This document shows positions 17,086 through 26,453 of a DNA stretch of 60,707 nt, one piece after another. The notes under the pieces were generated by a model. It had not been told where the DNA came from, did not search any database, and saw nothing but the letters and a program-made list of their open reading frames with translations. The first letter of the stretch is position 1; the number at the start of each line of letters is the position of its first letter. Source of the stretch: a virus. Position numbers and translations under genes: made by a program. The stretch covers positions 1 through 60,707 of the IMG/VR virus record IMGVR_UViG_3300033153_003461; one strand, written 5' to 3'.

Positions 17086-17652
17086 TTAAATAAAGTTTAT
17101 TTGGTAGTTGTTTCCAGTACAACCACAATTTGATTTTATAAATGTATCAAGCATATTACTAGCTTGATTGTATAGTTTTAAAGCTTCTTTCTCAGCACAG
17201 TTATTAGCAGCAGCTAATGACCCTTGAATAAAGAAGTTAATTGTATTTAAAGTAACGTTAGACTGTGTTCTCAGAGCACTGTCACACTCCATCATATTTA
17301 ACTTTAAAAACGCATCGTCAAACTTTTGTTGAAGTTTATCAATACGCATTATAGTCTTTTCTACATAATTCTTGTAGGCAGGTGCCACAGAATATTTCAG
17401 ATAGTATATACCATCTGGAATAGGTTGTTTGCATCCAGCTTCAGTAATTCCTAAAGTATCTGACGCAAAAATATTTGTTTCTAAAGGTTTGAAAGGTAAG
17501 ACTTTTGTTCCAAATCCAGGTATCTCTATTTCAATCGTAGGTGATGAGACCAACGGTGGATCATCTGGATACACTGATGCATCAGTAACTGCTAGTAAAT
17601 TAACACTATAACTAGGAGGAACAATAATATCTAACTGTAAAATAGCTGACAT
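17086..17652 (-). CDS. Virion protein, unknown, 188 aa
   Basis: The N-terminal half (1-95) is beta-like (LQLDIIVPPSYSVNLLAVTD, VLPFKPLE, GIYYLKYSVAP). The C-terminal half is helical (IMRIDKLQQKFDDAFLKLNM, CAEKEALKLYNQASNMLDTF), ending with a CGC motif. It starts only 12 bases after a strong terminator, so it must be expressed by readthrough or a weak local start. It probably connects the appendage proteins to the virion; not a recognised family. Confidence 0.65.
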   Translation of the reverse strand: MSAILQLDIIVPPSYSVNLLAVTDASVYPDDPPLVSSPTIEIEIPGFGTKVLPFKPLETNIFASDTLGITEAGCKQPIPDGIYYLKYSVAPAYKNYVEKTIMRIDKLQQKFDDAFLKLNMMECDSALRTQSNVTLNTINFFIQGSLAAANNCAEKEALKLYNQASNMLDTFIKSNCGCTGNNYQINFI

Positions 17653-17663
17653 AAGAATTATTT

Positions 17664-17713
17664 AAAAAAAAATACCAGAGGATTGAGTATTTAATCCTCT
17701 CACCTCTGGTATT
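17664..17713 (-). terminator. Strong intrinsic terminator between structural and appendage genes
   Basis: AATACCAGAG (17671-17680) pairs with CTCTGGTATT (17704-17713). An inner AGAGGATT/AATCCTCT stem can also form. On the minus strand the stem is followed by an uninterrupted T run. It follows the 17747-18886 gene and precedes the appendage genes, so it should lower expression of everything to its left. Confidence 0.85.
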
Positions 17714-17746
17714 ATAGGTTAGTATTGTTTTATGTAACTCTGTCTA

Positions 17747-18886
17747 TTAGGGAGCAGTAGTTGTAGTTGTAGTTGTAATACAAACATTATTATCAACAAC
17801 AGTTCCAAGAGCAGCCTCTAGGACAGCAGATACAGCTGTAGATAGTCCAGCAGAAGAATCTTCATTAGGTACAGCAATTATTACAATATTGTCCATGTGG
17901 ATATAATCACCCCATTGGTAAGCAGCTTTGTCATATTCATTGAATCTGATTGTGTAGCTATCGTACACAGCTCCATCAGTTACATAAGACTCAAAGTTCT
18001 CATTGTAACCACCCATTCTATAAAGAGATTTTAAATACCCAGCTTGGTAGCTATAGTAGTTAATTTCTGCTTGCTTCCATTCAGTAGATAATCCTGAAGG
18101 GTAAGTAGAGTTTTGGATGATAGAAGAAGTTGCAACAATGTTACATGCGTCAGCTACGATAAAGTCAGCAGTAGTAGCTGGTCCTTCGTATACAAATGAA
18201 TTGAAGTACATTCTGTCATATTCAAATGGGAATGCAGCGACATCACATGGTTGACCATATTGTGTTAATGGTTTTCCGTGGATTCGTAAGATAGTTCCAC
18301 CAACATTTTCAAAAGTAAAGAAAGTGCTGAAAGAAATATTGTCTGGGTTGTTACCAGGAGCTTTCTTATTGAAAGCAGCAATAATTGAATTGATTAATGC
18401 ATTAGTGTCAACATCAGTACATACATCACCACCACACTCACAACATGGAGCTTGGACAGTTACCGAACGTGTAAATCCGTTGAAGTATAACGTATTAATA
18501 TAATTTGAAAAAGCTCTAAGCGTTACAGTTAGTATTTCACCACATTGTACTTTGAAGTCTGTGATGTCAGTAATCTGATTAGCTGCAGTTGCACAACCAG
18601 AAACTTTATACCATTCTGTTACGTTAGAGTTACAAGATGCACCAGCTGTTGGGCATCCTTTAATTTTGTCAGATCTTTTAGATCCTTGCAAATAAGTATT
18701 TGCTCTACCTTGTGCGACATAGAAATATGGTGAATCAGCAATATCTGTAGCATCAACTGCTGCATATGTATTGCTAAAAAAACCAACTTCACCAGCGGTC
18801 AAGTCTTGGGTAGATTTCGAACCAGAGCTAGGTATTGTAGAACCTACTGGCACCACGAATAACGTGGTTAATGCGAATGTACTCAT
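17747..18886 (-). CDS. Probable abundant virion protein with Thr-rich C-terminus
   Basis: 379 residues, beta-rich, with a Cys cluster (CCECGGDVC, about residues 148-156). It ends CI-(T)7-AP, a truncated form of the Thr linkers used downstream. Its position just before a strong terminator suggests high dosage. It may be a head fibre/decoration or tail-barrel protein; sequence alone does not decide. The start ATG is preceded by an A/T-rich leader. Confidence 0.65.
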   Translation of the reverse strand: MSTFALTTLFVVPVGSTIPSSGSKSTQDLTAGEVGFFSNTYAAVDATDIADSPYFYVAQGRANTYLQGSKRSDKIKGCPTAGASCNSNVTEWYKVSGCATAANQITDITDFKVQCGEILTVTLRAFSNYINTLYFNGFTRSVTVQAPCCECGGDVCTDVDTNALINSIIAAFNKKAPGNNPDNISFSTFFTFENVGGTILRIHGKPLTQYGQPCDVAAFPFEYDRMYFNSFVYEGPATTADFIVADACNIVATSSIIQNSTYPSGLSTEWKQAEINYYSYQAGYLKSLYRMGGYNENFESYVTDGAVYDSYTIRFNEYDKAAYQWGDYIHMDNIVIIAVPNEDSSAGLSTAVSAVLEAALGTVVDNNVCITTTTTTTAP

Positions 18887-18914
18887 AATTTAATTTATAT
18901 TTAAGGGTTAATAA

Positions 18915-19646
18915 TTATTCATTTGTTTGAATTCTAAATTGTGCACTTTGTACAGCAGCAGCATTCTCTGTGTACATAGCTAGATTCTGAACTGTTAAAT
19001 CTACAATTTCATCCTCTAGATATTCTTCTAGTTCACAATTTACGTCTGTAGATGGTGTACCATCTAACATAATATATCCTGATTTATTTATATATACAGG
19101 ATATCTCATATACATTATATATATCATTGTGGGGGTAAATGTACCGTCCGTATAGACACTTAGACTATTAGAAGACAATGAGTTCATTGTTTCCTGATAC
19201 TCGAAGCTTGGTTTATAATGATCATTGTTAAGTAATAAGGATATGTCTCCATGTTTACTTAGATCTTTATTAATCCAAATCTTACGATCTTTGCATCTTC
19301 CTTTATCAGCTAGCAAATAACTATCTACATAGAACATGTATTTAGGTTTGAGTTGTGTAAGGTCAGCATCCCACTGATGTAATTGTGTATTAGTTTCTAC
19401 TAATTGTAATGGTTGGTTTGTAAAATCTACAACTAAGTTTTGTAAATCCTCATACCTTTTTTTAAACGCATCAAAACCTAATCTGTTAGGAATTGGAAAA
19501 CCATCAACTTTTTGTTTTATCAACTTAATCTGAGCCTCATTCAAACTCAAGATTTTGTCTTCTAGTGCAATTTGTTGATGCTCGTTAGTTGATAGTTTAT
19601 TTAGTTTTTGATCAATCTTGTATAATAAACTATCGACTGGTATCAT
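18915..19646 (-). CDS. Structural protein, unknown, 243 aa
   Basis: The N-terminal ~80 residues are helical and coiled-coil-like (LLYKIDQKLNKL, IALEDKILSLNEAQ), followed by a beta region and an acidic stretch (CELEEYLEDEIVDL). It lies 28 bases from the 379-aa gene in the late operon. No family motif is seen. It may be a head-tail or collar component. Confidence 0.6.
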   Translation of the reverse strand: MIPVDSLLYKIDQKLNKLSTNEHQQIALEDKILSLNEAQIKLIKQKVDGFPIPNRLGFDAFKKRYEDLQNLVVDFTNQPLQLVETNTQLHQWDADLTQLKPKYMFYVDSYLLADKGRCKDRKIWINKDLSKHGDISLLLNNDHYKPSFEYQETMNSLSSNSLSVYTDGTFTPTMIYIMYMRYPVYINKSGYIMLDGTPSTDVNCELEEYLEDEIVDLTVQNLAMYTENAAAVQSAQFRIQTNE

Positions 19647-19676
19647 ATTTAACTAGTTTTATAAAAAACTAGCTAC

Positions 19677-20645
19677 TTATACTGCAGCTAGTTTCTTAGA
19701 TTTTAATTTCTTTTCGAGTACTAGTAAGTCATCTTGGTGATCTTCATCAATTAGATACTTAACTAATTCATCTTCATCCATTGCTACTTCATAATCTCCT
19801 TCGTATATCTTACCGCTCGGTTTGATTCTATAGATAGAATGTTGAATAGCTTGTTTAACTAAATCTTTAATATGTAGTAAATTATCTTTCATGTCTGCAA
19901 ATCTGCCAAACACTTCTACAGGATTTAATCCTTTGAAAGAACCACTTTTAACTTCAGATTGTTTTAACATATTATCAACTAAATTATAAACAACTTCCTC
20001 TTTGGAATCTGATGTAACTGGTAATCCGAGTAGTCTTGCAACTTTTCTCTTCTTCTCCATACTCATGCCATCGAACTTAATGATAGCTTTATTAATTTGT
20101 TGTTTCTTTTTATAAACTATTTGACTTTCAACCTCATCATTTACAACATAAAACTGTGTATCTGCTGGAAACTCACCTCTTTCCCACGCTTGGTAAGAAG
20201 ATGCAATGGTTGGATGTACTCTTAACCATGCAAAAGAAAGTTCTTGAATAGGTACAGTTAAATCGTAAAGATTATCTCCATCTAAAAGTTTAACTGCTTT
20301 TACATGTAAGAGATCTTGTGATCCAGTTGATAGTCCGTAGTTCCAAAACTTTGATCTTGGTCCTAAATCTATATCTCCTAGAGCAGCTTGAAGTTTATCT
20401 TTAAGCTCAGTAACTCTTTCTATCTCTAGTTCTTTTTCAAGAGGATCTTGAATCCTTTTAATATACCCAGCTTCAGGATCTAAACCTGTTCGGTACTTAC
20501 CATCTAATTCCTTGTAAGGGTACTTAAATACCCCTGTTCCAGGAATCCTTGTCATACCTTGTTTAGATAGACCACTTTGAAGGGTCTGTAGTTGACTGCT
20601 ATTATACTCTTTCTTAATCGTAGAGATTTTTCCTAATTTACCCAT
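19677..20645 (-). CDS. Structural or assembly protein, unknown, 322 aa
   Basis: Charged and largely helical, with Lys/Glu-rich segments (ELEIERVTELKDKLQAAL, KKKQQINKAIIKF). It is the first gene downstream of the MCP and is separated from it by the structured RNA at 20725-20797. In crAss-like genomes the genes just after MCP encode virion proteins. No catalytic motif is recognised. Confidence 0.6.
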   Translation of the reverse strand: MGKLGKISTIKKEYNSSQLQTLQSGLSKQGMTRIPGTGVFKYPYKELDGKYRTGLDPEAGYIKRIQDPLEKELEIERVTELKDKLQAALGDIDLGPRSKFWNYGLSTGSQDLLHVKAVKLLDGDNLYDLTVPIQELSFAWLRVHPTIASSYQAWERGEFPADTQFYVVNDEVESQIVYKKKQQINKAIIKFDGMSMEKKRKVARLLGLPVTSDSKEEVVYNLVDNMLKQSEVKSGSFKGLNPVEVFGRFADMKDNLLHIKDLVKQAIQHSIYRIKPSGKIYEGDYEVAMDEDELVKYLIDEDHQDDLLVLEKKLKSKKLAAV

Positions 20646-20724
20646 AATGTAGTTTAATTAATTATTCTTTTTGGTTTTATTTTACTTAGTAGAGTGATCC
20701 AATTGAATGGGTAGAAACTTAATT

Positions 20725-20797
20725 CTTCACTCTGATTGAGAAGCCTGTCCCCTCTGAGGAGGGACAGTGTGGGTGAGGGGACTACTTCTCTGTGAAG
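20725..20797 (-). ncRNA. Structured RNA element in the MCP 3' region
   Basis: Nested stems can form: CTTCAC (20725-20730) with GTGAAG (20792-20797), GAGAAG (20738-20743) with CTTCTC (20785-20790), and CTGTCCC (20745-20751) with GGGACAG (20761-20767). GTCCCCTC (20747-20754) can instead pair with GAGGGGAC (20775-20782), so two inner folds compete. No T run follows on the minus strand, so it is not a standard terminator. It may protect the 3' end of the capsid mRNA or act as a processing site. Confidence 0.55.
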
Positions 20798-20836
20798 GGT
20801 GAGTATTACGCTAGCAATAATTCACCTATTCTGTTT

Positions 20837-22402
20837 TTAGAACTGTGGAATTTCTTCAATAAGTACAGTTCTTGATAAATCCTCGATAAATACATCGCAT
20901 CTATCTTTCATCCAGATTTCGTATCCTGGGAATTTATTAGCAGACTGCATTCCTTGAGACTTAGCAAAGCCTAGGTGGGAACGAGTTCCGTCAATATAAC
21001 CCCAAGTCATAGAAGGAGCACCCTTCATACGAACTTCTCGGATGTTGTTTACCATTGCACCATCAGATAGTGGAGAAACATCAAACACCATAAATACTGG
21101 AGTAGATTTCATGTTTTGTCCAAACTCTAAATTAGTTTGTGGTAAATCAAGTTCTTTCAAGTGAATTAATTCAACTCGACCTGTCTCTCTTGTAACCATT
21201 GCATCAAATGCAAAGTTATAAGTGATATTTTGTCCTTCTCCTTGCATGTATCTGTTTCCAGAATCTGCAACGAAAGTAAGACCTGAATTAAGTGCATCGT
21301 CTTTAAGAGCTTGTTGGAATACATCGAATCCAGCCTCATTAGTATACATCTTAACTCGTCTATCTTTAACATCCACTCGTCTATAGAACAAGTCTCCAAA
21401 TACTGAACGAATCAGGTTTGCAGAGAACTCACCTCTATTGTATTGTACTAAGTTTCCGTTATTTCTCATTCTGTGGTATACACCAGCAGAAGTTCTTTTT
21501 AAGTTTTGTTGTGAACCACCAGTTTTAACAGTACCTGGAGAAGCCCAGATCATTCTTTTAACTTTTAGTTCTAGCATAGACTTACGCATCCAGAACTCAA
21601 TAAATGGCTCCCACTTAACATCTTCTCTTCTTAAAGGAAGTTGATTACGTCTTTGTGGAGCATATACTAAGATATCTAGTGGCTTACCAGCAGAATCACG
21701 CAACATTTTGTCATCAGCCCATTCTGTAATTTTGTGCTCATATCCATATGCAGAACCTAGTGATTCAAACATAGTGATTTCTTCACCTAATTTAGGAAGG
21801 CCTAATAGATCTTGATCAAATTCACCGATAGCAGCATCTACTAATTCTAATTCAACACCTTGTGTTAAGAATGTAGGATTAACAAAGTCTACAATTGGAT
21901 TATCACTTACTAGTGTGAATTTGTAAATCCATCCCATGTTCCATGGTTGTGGATCTTTAATTACGTAGAAACGTGGTCCATATTGACGTGTTCCTACAGA
22001 GATGATAGCATTCTTGGAGAATTCGTTAGAACTTAAGATAAGCTCAAACTCTTGTCCATCAACACCAACTTTACCTCCAGCATCAATCACATCTTGTGTA
22101 GATTTTGGAATGTCAATAATTTTAGGGAATTTGTAAGGAACTGCGATATTCCATTTCCATGCATCGCTGTTATTATCAATAAAGTAAGGTGTACTCTTAT
22201 TGATCATGTCTAGAAAATCATTGCTATACAATGAAGATTGAGTATACAGACTGATAATCTTTTTATCATAGTCTGCAGGCTCAGTAGAGTGAAAAGACTC
22301 TAGGTGGTTTGCATCTGTAAGTTTACCTACAGCACGTGCGTCCATAGACGCTACACGAGCATAAGTAAAACCAGTTAAACCTGGGATTGTTTGAATTGCC
22401 AT
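20837..22402 (-). CDS. Major capsid protein candidate (crAss-like)
   Basis: 521 residues, in the size range of crAss-like MCPs. It follows portal and scaffold-like genes as expected for an HK97-fold capsid. The sequence is a mixed alpha/beta protein without low-complexity tracts, with Trp-rich segments (NSDAWKWNIAVPYKF, VKWEPFIEFWMRKSML). Its own A/T-rich leader and the structured RNA downstream fit a highly expressed gene. The identity rests on position, size and general pattern. Confidence 0.7.
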   Translation of the reverse strand: MAIQTIPGLTGFTYARVASMDARAVGKLTDANHLESFHSTEPADYDKKIISLYTQSSLYSNDFLDMINKSTPYFIDNNSDAWKWNIAVPYKFPKIIDIPKSTQDVIDAGGKVGVDGQEFELILSSNEFSKNAIISVGTRQYGPRFYVIKDPQPWNMGWIYKFTLVSDNPIVDFVNPTFLTQGVELELVDAAIGEFDQDLLGLPKLGEEITMFESLGSAYGYEHKITEWADDKMLRDSAGKPLDILVYAPQRRNQLPLRREDVKWEPFIEFWMRKSMLELKVKRMIWASPGTVKTGGSQQNLKRTSAGVYHRMRNNGNLVQYNRGEFSANLIRSVFGDLFYRRVDVKDRRVKMYTNEAGFDVFQQALKDDALNSGLTFVADSGNRYMQGEGQNITYNFAFDAMVTRETGRVELIHLKELDLPQTNLEFGQNMKSTPVFMVFDVSPLSDGAMVNNIREVRMKGAPSMTWGYIDGTRSHLGFAKSQGMQSANKFPGYEIWMKDRCDVFIEDLSRTVLIEEIPQF

Positions 22403-22431
22403 TTTATTTGTTTTTTATTATTAATTAAAAT

Positions 22432-23715
22432 TTACAAGAACCATGAATTAGGTTTCTTATTGTTACTACTTTGTTTTTTAGAAGCAACAGTTTTAGCTTT
22501 TGTAACTTGTCTTGCAACTTCTCCAAACAACTGGTTAGACTTTTTAGTCACACCTGCTCTTTGTATCGTAGATAACGTTGGATCTTTTTCTAACACCTTT
22601 AGTAGTAATCCCACTTTTACTTTTAATTCATGATTCTCTGGTCTTTTCAAATCTAAGATAGAACGATCAAAATCTGTTAGGGTATCTCCACTTGGTGTTT
22701 TCCATTTATCCACTAGTAAGAAGTCTTGTAGTTCGTTTGCTAAATTAGAGTTGATAGGTATACCATCGAACTCTTTTTCTTTTACTTTATCTGAAAGTAT
22801 AGTCTGAACATTAGTAACATACTCTTGCTTAATAGCATTTTTTGTTTGTAACTCTTGTTGAGACTGTGCCTCTAGTTGTTGAAGCTTTTTAGCTTCCTTT
22901 TTTACTAGCACCTTATGGTGTCTAGTTGATACGGATTCTAGATCACCGTAATTTTGTAATCTTTCAATTTCTTTATCTATGTCTTCTGTTTCGAACCCTT
23001 GATCAGAAAGTGCTTGTTTCATCACTTGTTTTTGATTGTTTTCTTTGCTCAAGTCCATTTCAGAGAAGTTAACAATATTATTGTAAGTTCCGAAATATTC
23101 TTTTGGGTTTACACCTTTTACAAAGATTGATTCAAACGCCTGTTGATAATCTTCACCAAATTGACCTATGAATTGTTGAACTAAATCTTGTGCTCCTTTT
23201 TTCTTTTCAGATTCAAAACGAGCTAAGAAGTCTTCTGGTGATTCTATGTTTACCTCTTCATCTTCTTCCTTGTTAAATACTCCTAGTTGAAATAGGTCAT
23301 TTGCTAAAGCTGAAAAATTAGGGGCAGTTGCATCAGATTCGTCATCTTCTACCTTATCTAGAACATCAGGTTCTGGTTCTGGTTCAACCACTGGAGTTTC
23401 CTCTGTAGTTATTTCTTCCTCTTCTGCATCCGGACTATCACTTAAGAAGTCAGCAATTAGAGATTCTCCAGTTTGCTTTTCTTCTTCAGTCTTTCCGTCT
23501 ACACTTTTAGGAGGAACAATATCTTTACCTTTGGGAGCTGTCTTTTCAGGGACAGTATCTTCTACCTCTTTGACTATTGGCTCTACTGCTTCTGGATCTG
23601 CTTGAGCAGTCTCAGGAGCTAATAAATCGTTTAGTAACTGGGTATCACCAGCTCCACCAACATCCATGGTATCTTGTATGCCAAAGTTACCTTGTGCTTG
23701 CATATTATCAGACAT
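22432..23715 (-). CDS. Acidic scaffold-like capsid assembly protein
   Basis: 427 residues. The N-terminal ~150 residues are highly acidic and disordered-looking (EEEKQTGESL, DAEEEEITTEE, PEPEPDVLDKVEDDE). The middle is helical with coiled-coil (KKEAKKLQQLEAQSQQELQT). The C-terminus is basic (KAKTVASKKQSSNNKK). An acidic N-part, coiled coil and basic tail between portal and MCP fit a scaffolding protein. No protease motif is seen. Confidence 0.6.
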   Translation of the reverse strand: MSDNMQAQGNFGIQDTMDVGGAGDTQLLNDLLAPETAQADPEAVEPIVKEVEDTVPEKTAPKGKDIVPPKSVDGKTEEEKQTGESLIADFLSDSPDAEEEEITTEETPVVEPEPEPDVLDKVEDDESDATAPNFSALANDLFQLGVFNKEEDEEVNIESPEDFLARFESEKKKGAQDLVQQFIGQFGEDYQQAFESIFVKGVNPKEYFGTYNNIVNFSEMDLSKENNQKQVMKQALSDQGFETEDIDKEIERLQNYGDLESVSTRHHKVLVKKEAKKLQQLEAQSQQELQTKNAIKQEYVTNVQTILSDKVKEKEFDGIPINSNLANELQDFLLVDKWKTPSGDTLTDFDRSILDLKRPENHELKVKVGLLLKVLEKDPTLSTIQRAGVTKKSNQLFGEVARQVTKAKTVASKKQSSNNKKPNSWFL

Positions 23716-23870
23716 ATGTAGTTATTTTTATTATAAATTGGTTTTACTTCCGTATTTTACTGTAAATTTAATTCAGTCATTTCGAATTACAAAACTTTAT
23801 TTATCTATTTTTGTAAATTCTTGAAATAATATAGCATTAATATTTTCTCTTCTATAATGAAGATAATTAT
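23716..23870. other. AT-rich spacer between portal and scaffold-like genes
   Basis: 155 bases without an open frame. A/T runs dominate. A one-mismatch -7 element (AAGTTTTG on the minus strand) is the only promoter-like site I see; no convincing hairpin is present. It may simply be a long leader for the scaffold/MCP genes. Confidence 0.4.
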
Positions 23871-26453
23871 TTAGCTTTTCTTTCTTCCTTTTGCGTTCTC
23901 TTTTGCTACAGCTAGATCATTTGCTTGATTGTCACGAGCTAGTTTTATTTTGTCTCGTTCAAGTTGTAGTTTCTGCTGTGATAAGGAGTTTCTATTGTTA
24001 ATCTCTGCCATCTTTCCTTCAAACTCTTTATTTGCTTTGTTTGTTTCTGCTGACAGTTTAGATAGTTCTATTATATCAGGAGCACCTGAGTTATCAATGT
24101 CAGCCCCTACACCTTGTGGATCTTTAGCCATAGCATTAATAAGAGCTATCTCTTTTTTATTAACTCTATCAAGTTCATTTTGTCTATCTGAATTAGCTTG
24201 ATCTTGCAACTTCATTTGAGCAGCTTGCTGTAATGCAGCCTGGGCTTGTTGTTGTTGAGCCTCTTGCTGTTGTTGCTGCAATTGAATTTGTTGTTGTTGT
24301 TGAGCATCCATCTTATCTCTGAGATCCTTAAATGTTTTCTTCATCTCTCTCATTGATTTGGTGCTGTATAATTCTATTACATCATAAAGTGTACCACCGT
24401 TTTGAATAACTGCTTGTGATAATTGTCTAAGCTCATTAAACATTTGAGTGTCTTCAGGTCTATTAGTTAAGAATACTTGAAGATCACGTAATGATAGGTC
24501 TGTACCGTTAACTTGCACAAATGCAGACTCACCTTCATTAGTTATATATGATAATGTAGATTGTGGTTTCTGACTTTCTATATATAGAGCTGCATCTACA
24601 ATTGCTTGATATAATTGCCCTGTTACATACTCATGAGCAACGAATAGAGGCTCTGTCTGAGAGTAACTCTGTTGCATTGCTGTTCTTGTACCTGTTGCTG
24701 TTTCTGATGCAGCTACAGATCCCATACGTTGTTTCGACATACCAATGAGTTCCCAACATTCTACTTTCATTTGTTGTGCTAGGGTATATCTTGATTGTAT
24801 TTCCTGTGTACGTGTAAGATCTAGTGATGTGAACTGGTTAAATGAACTTGGAGCTTTTAAGTTCTCTGGACTATCGTCTACAAATACTACACCTCTATTT
24901 CTTGCTTCCATTTCCCACATCTCTAATGCATCTTGTGAGTCTCCATCTTTAGGAATAGGAATGTGGCGTAAAGACATAAGCTGAACTTTACCCATCTCCT
25001 TCTCTAGTAACTTATATAATTGATTCATGCAAACATTATAGATAACCTGGAAAGGTTTCATTAAGTCTACTAAAGATTTAGCTTCTGTATTCTTCTGCTC
25101 ATAAACTGTACCTATAATAGGACAGTAGTCTAGTAGTTTATAAGGTTTAACATGATAGATGTCTGCACCTATTTTGATTCCTTGATACCATTGATTTACC
25201 CATCCCCACTCTAGTGAGATTTGTGTAGGCATCATACCATTCTTGTAATTTTCATCTACAAGTGTAGATTGTTCATTACCTAGTTCGTCTAAATATATAA
25301 GTCTACCAATTTTCTTTTTAGAAACCCAATAGCTTCTAACAACTACATACTTGTATCCAAACGCTGACACATTATTAGTTAGACCTAAAAAGTCTCTCAA
25401 CCCATCATCGTTCTCCTTCATTTCAGACTCTATAATCATACGTGTCTGTAACACTAAAGGATCATAAGTATCGTAGGTAATAGAATCAGTACCTGGTGTA
25501 ACATCTGGATTAGTAAGGTTAGATTCTGAAACATTTAGCAGTCCATAGTTTTCAAGAGATGACCTTAAGTGATCAATCTCTTCTTTAGTTAGTTCTGGAA
25601 CTGCTTCAATTATCTCTGATAGCTCCATTACTTCTACTGTACCTGCAGCATATGCCCCTTGTTTTCTACCTGTAGGATCAGATATATACTTCTTATTAGG
25701 TGTAGTTAAATACCAAGTGTTTCTGGGATTAGTAACTTCTATATTATATCCTGCCTTAGAGTTATCTTCATAAATGTGATAGAATTGACGTGCAGATATT
25801 AGAAGGTCCCTAAATGCTTCCTCTGACTTTTCTTTCATATTAAAGTCTGCTTTCTGTGCAGTAAGGACATGGTTGGCCCACTTTTCTGCTACAGAGGTGT
25901 AACTATCAAGTTGATCTTTTACTTGATCAAATGTAAGTTTCTCTAAATCTTGTTGACTTATTTCTTCTCCAGCAATGGCTGCTTTTTGAACAACTTGTTC
26001 TTTTACTTTTCCTACAACATACGCTTTTAATGTGTCTGTTTTAAATTGTAGCTCCTGAGCTTGACTGTCATCATCAAATGCCTTCACTCTAAATGAATCA
26101 GGACGTTTTGATATCTCACCTACAAGTTCGTTTACTGGAGTAGTTACAATAGAATACATCTTTACATAAGCAGGTAAGTCTGCATCTGAAACTAATTGAT
26201 CTGTAAAACTTCTTACTTCTGGCTCCTGATAAAAATCTTCTCTACGAAGAATTCCTTTCATTAGATCATAGTTCTTTACAAACGTATCCCTATTTCTTAT
26301 GTACATTGCATATGCTTGATTTGCAAAGTAGTCCATTGTGTTCTTAACCCAACTGTCATCTTGTTTCTGCTTCTCAGTTTTAAACTGATCAGGAAATATG
26401 TTTAAGTACGCATACTTAACTGTTGAATCGTTTGAATATCTTATAATTGCCAT
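23871..26453 (-). CDS. Portal protein, long crAss-like form
   Basis: 860 residues, directly after TerL and overlapping it, as portals usually are. The N-terminal part contains portal-like helical and Tyr/Trp-rich segments (AYAMYIRNRDTFVKNYDLMK; SLEWGWVNQWYQGIKI). The stretch with VYNVCMNQLYKLLEKEMGKV looks like the stem/wing helices. A Gln-rich segment (about 735-775) precedes a charged helical tail (NRNSLSQQKLQLERDKIKLA). It forms the dodecameric DNA channel of the capsid. The length exceeds most siphophage portals but fits crAss-like ones. Confidence 0.75.
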   Translation of the reverse strand: MAIIRYSNDSTVKYAYLNIFPDQFKTEKQKQDDSWVKNTMDYFANQAYAMYIRNRDTFVKNYDLMKGILRREDFYQEPEVRSFTDQLVSDADLPAYVKMYSIVTTPVNELVGEISKRPDSFRVKAFDDDSQAQELQFKTDTLKAYVVGKVKEQVVQKAAIAGEEISQQDLEKLTFDQVKDQLDSYTSVAEKWANHVLTAQKADFNMKEKSEEAFRDLLISARQFYHIYEDNSKAGYNIEVTNPRNTWYLTTPNKKYISDPTGRKQGAYAAGTVEVMELSEIIEAVPELTKEEIDHLRSSLENYGLLNVSESNLTNPDVTPGTDSITYDTYDPLVLQTRMIIESEMKENDDGLRDFLGLTNNVSAFGYKYVVVRSYWVSKKKIGRLIYLDELGNEQSTLVDENYKNGMMPTQISLEWGWVNQWYQGIKIGADIYHVKPYKLLDYCPIIGTVYEQKNTEAKSLVDLMKPFQVIYNVCMNQLYKLLEKEMGKVQLMSLRHIPIPKDGDSQDALEMWEMEARNRGVVFVDDSPENLKAPSSFNQFTSLDLTRTQEIQSRYTLAQQMKVECWELIGMSKQRMGSVAASETATGTRTAMQQSYSQTEPLFVAHEYVTGQLYQAIVDAALYIESQKPQSTLSYITNEGESAFVQVNGTDLSLRDLQVFLTNRPEDTQMFNELRQLSQAVIQNGGTLYDVIELYSTKSMREMKKTFKDLRDKMDAQQQQQIQLQQQQQEAQQQQAQAALQQAAQMKLQDQANSDRQNELDRVNKKEIALINAMAKDPQGVGADIDNSGAPDIIELSKLSAETNKANKEFEGKMAEINNRNSLSQQKLQLERDKIKLARDNQANDLAVAKENAKGRKKS

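Noticed and set aside
4830-17652. Diversity-generating retroelement acting on the appendage genes
   Set aside because: No reverse transcriptase and no template/variable repeat pair with adenine-specific changes is visible in the window.
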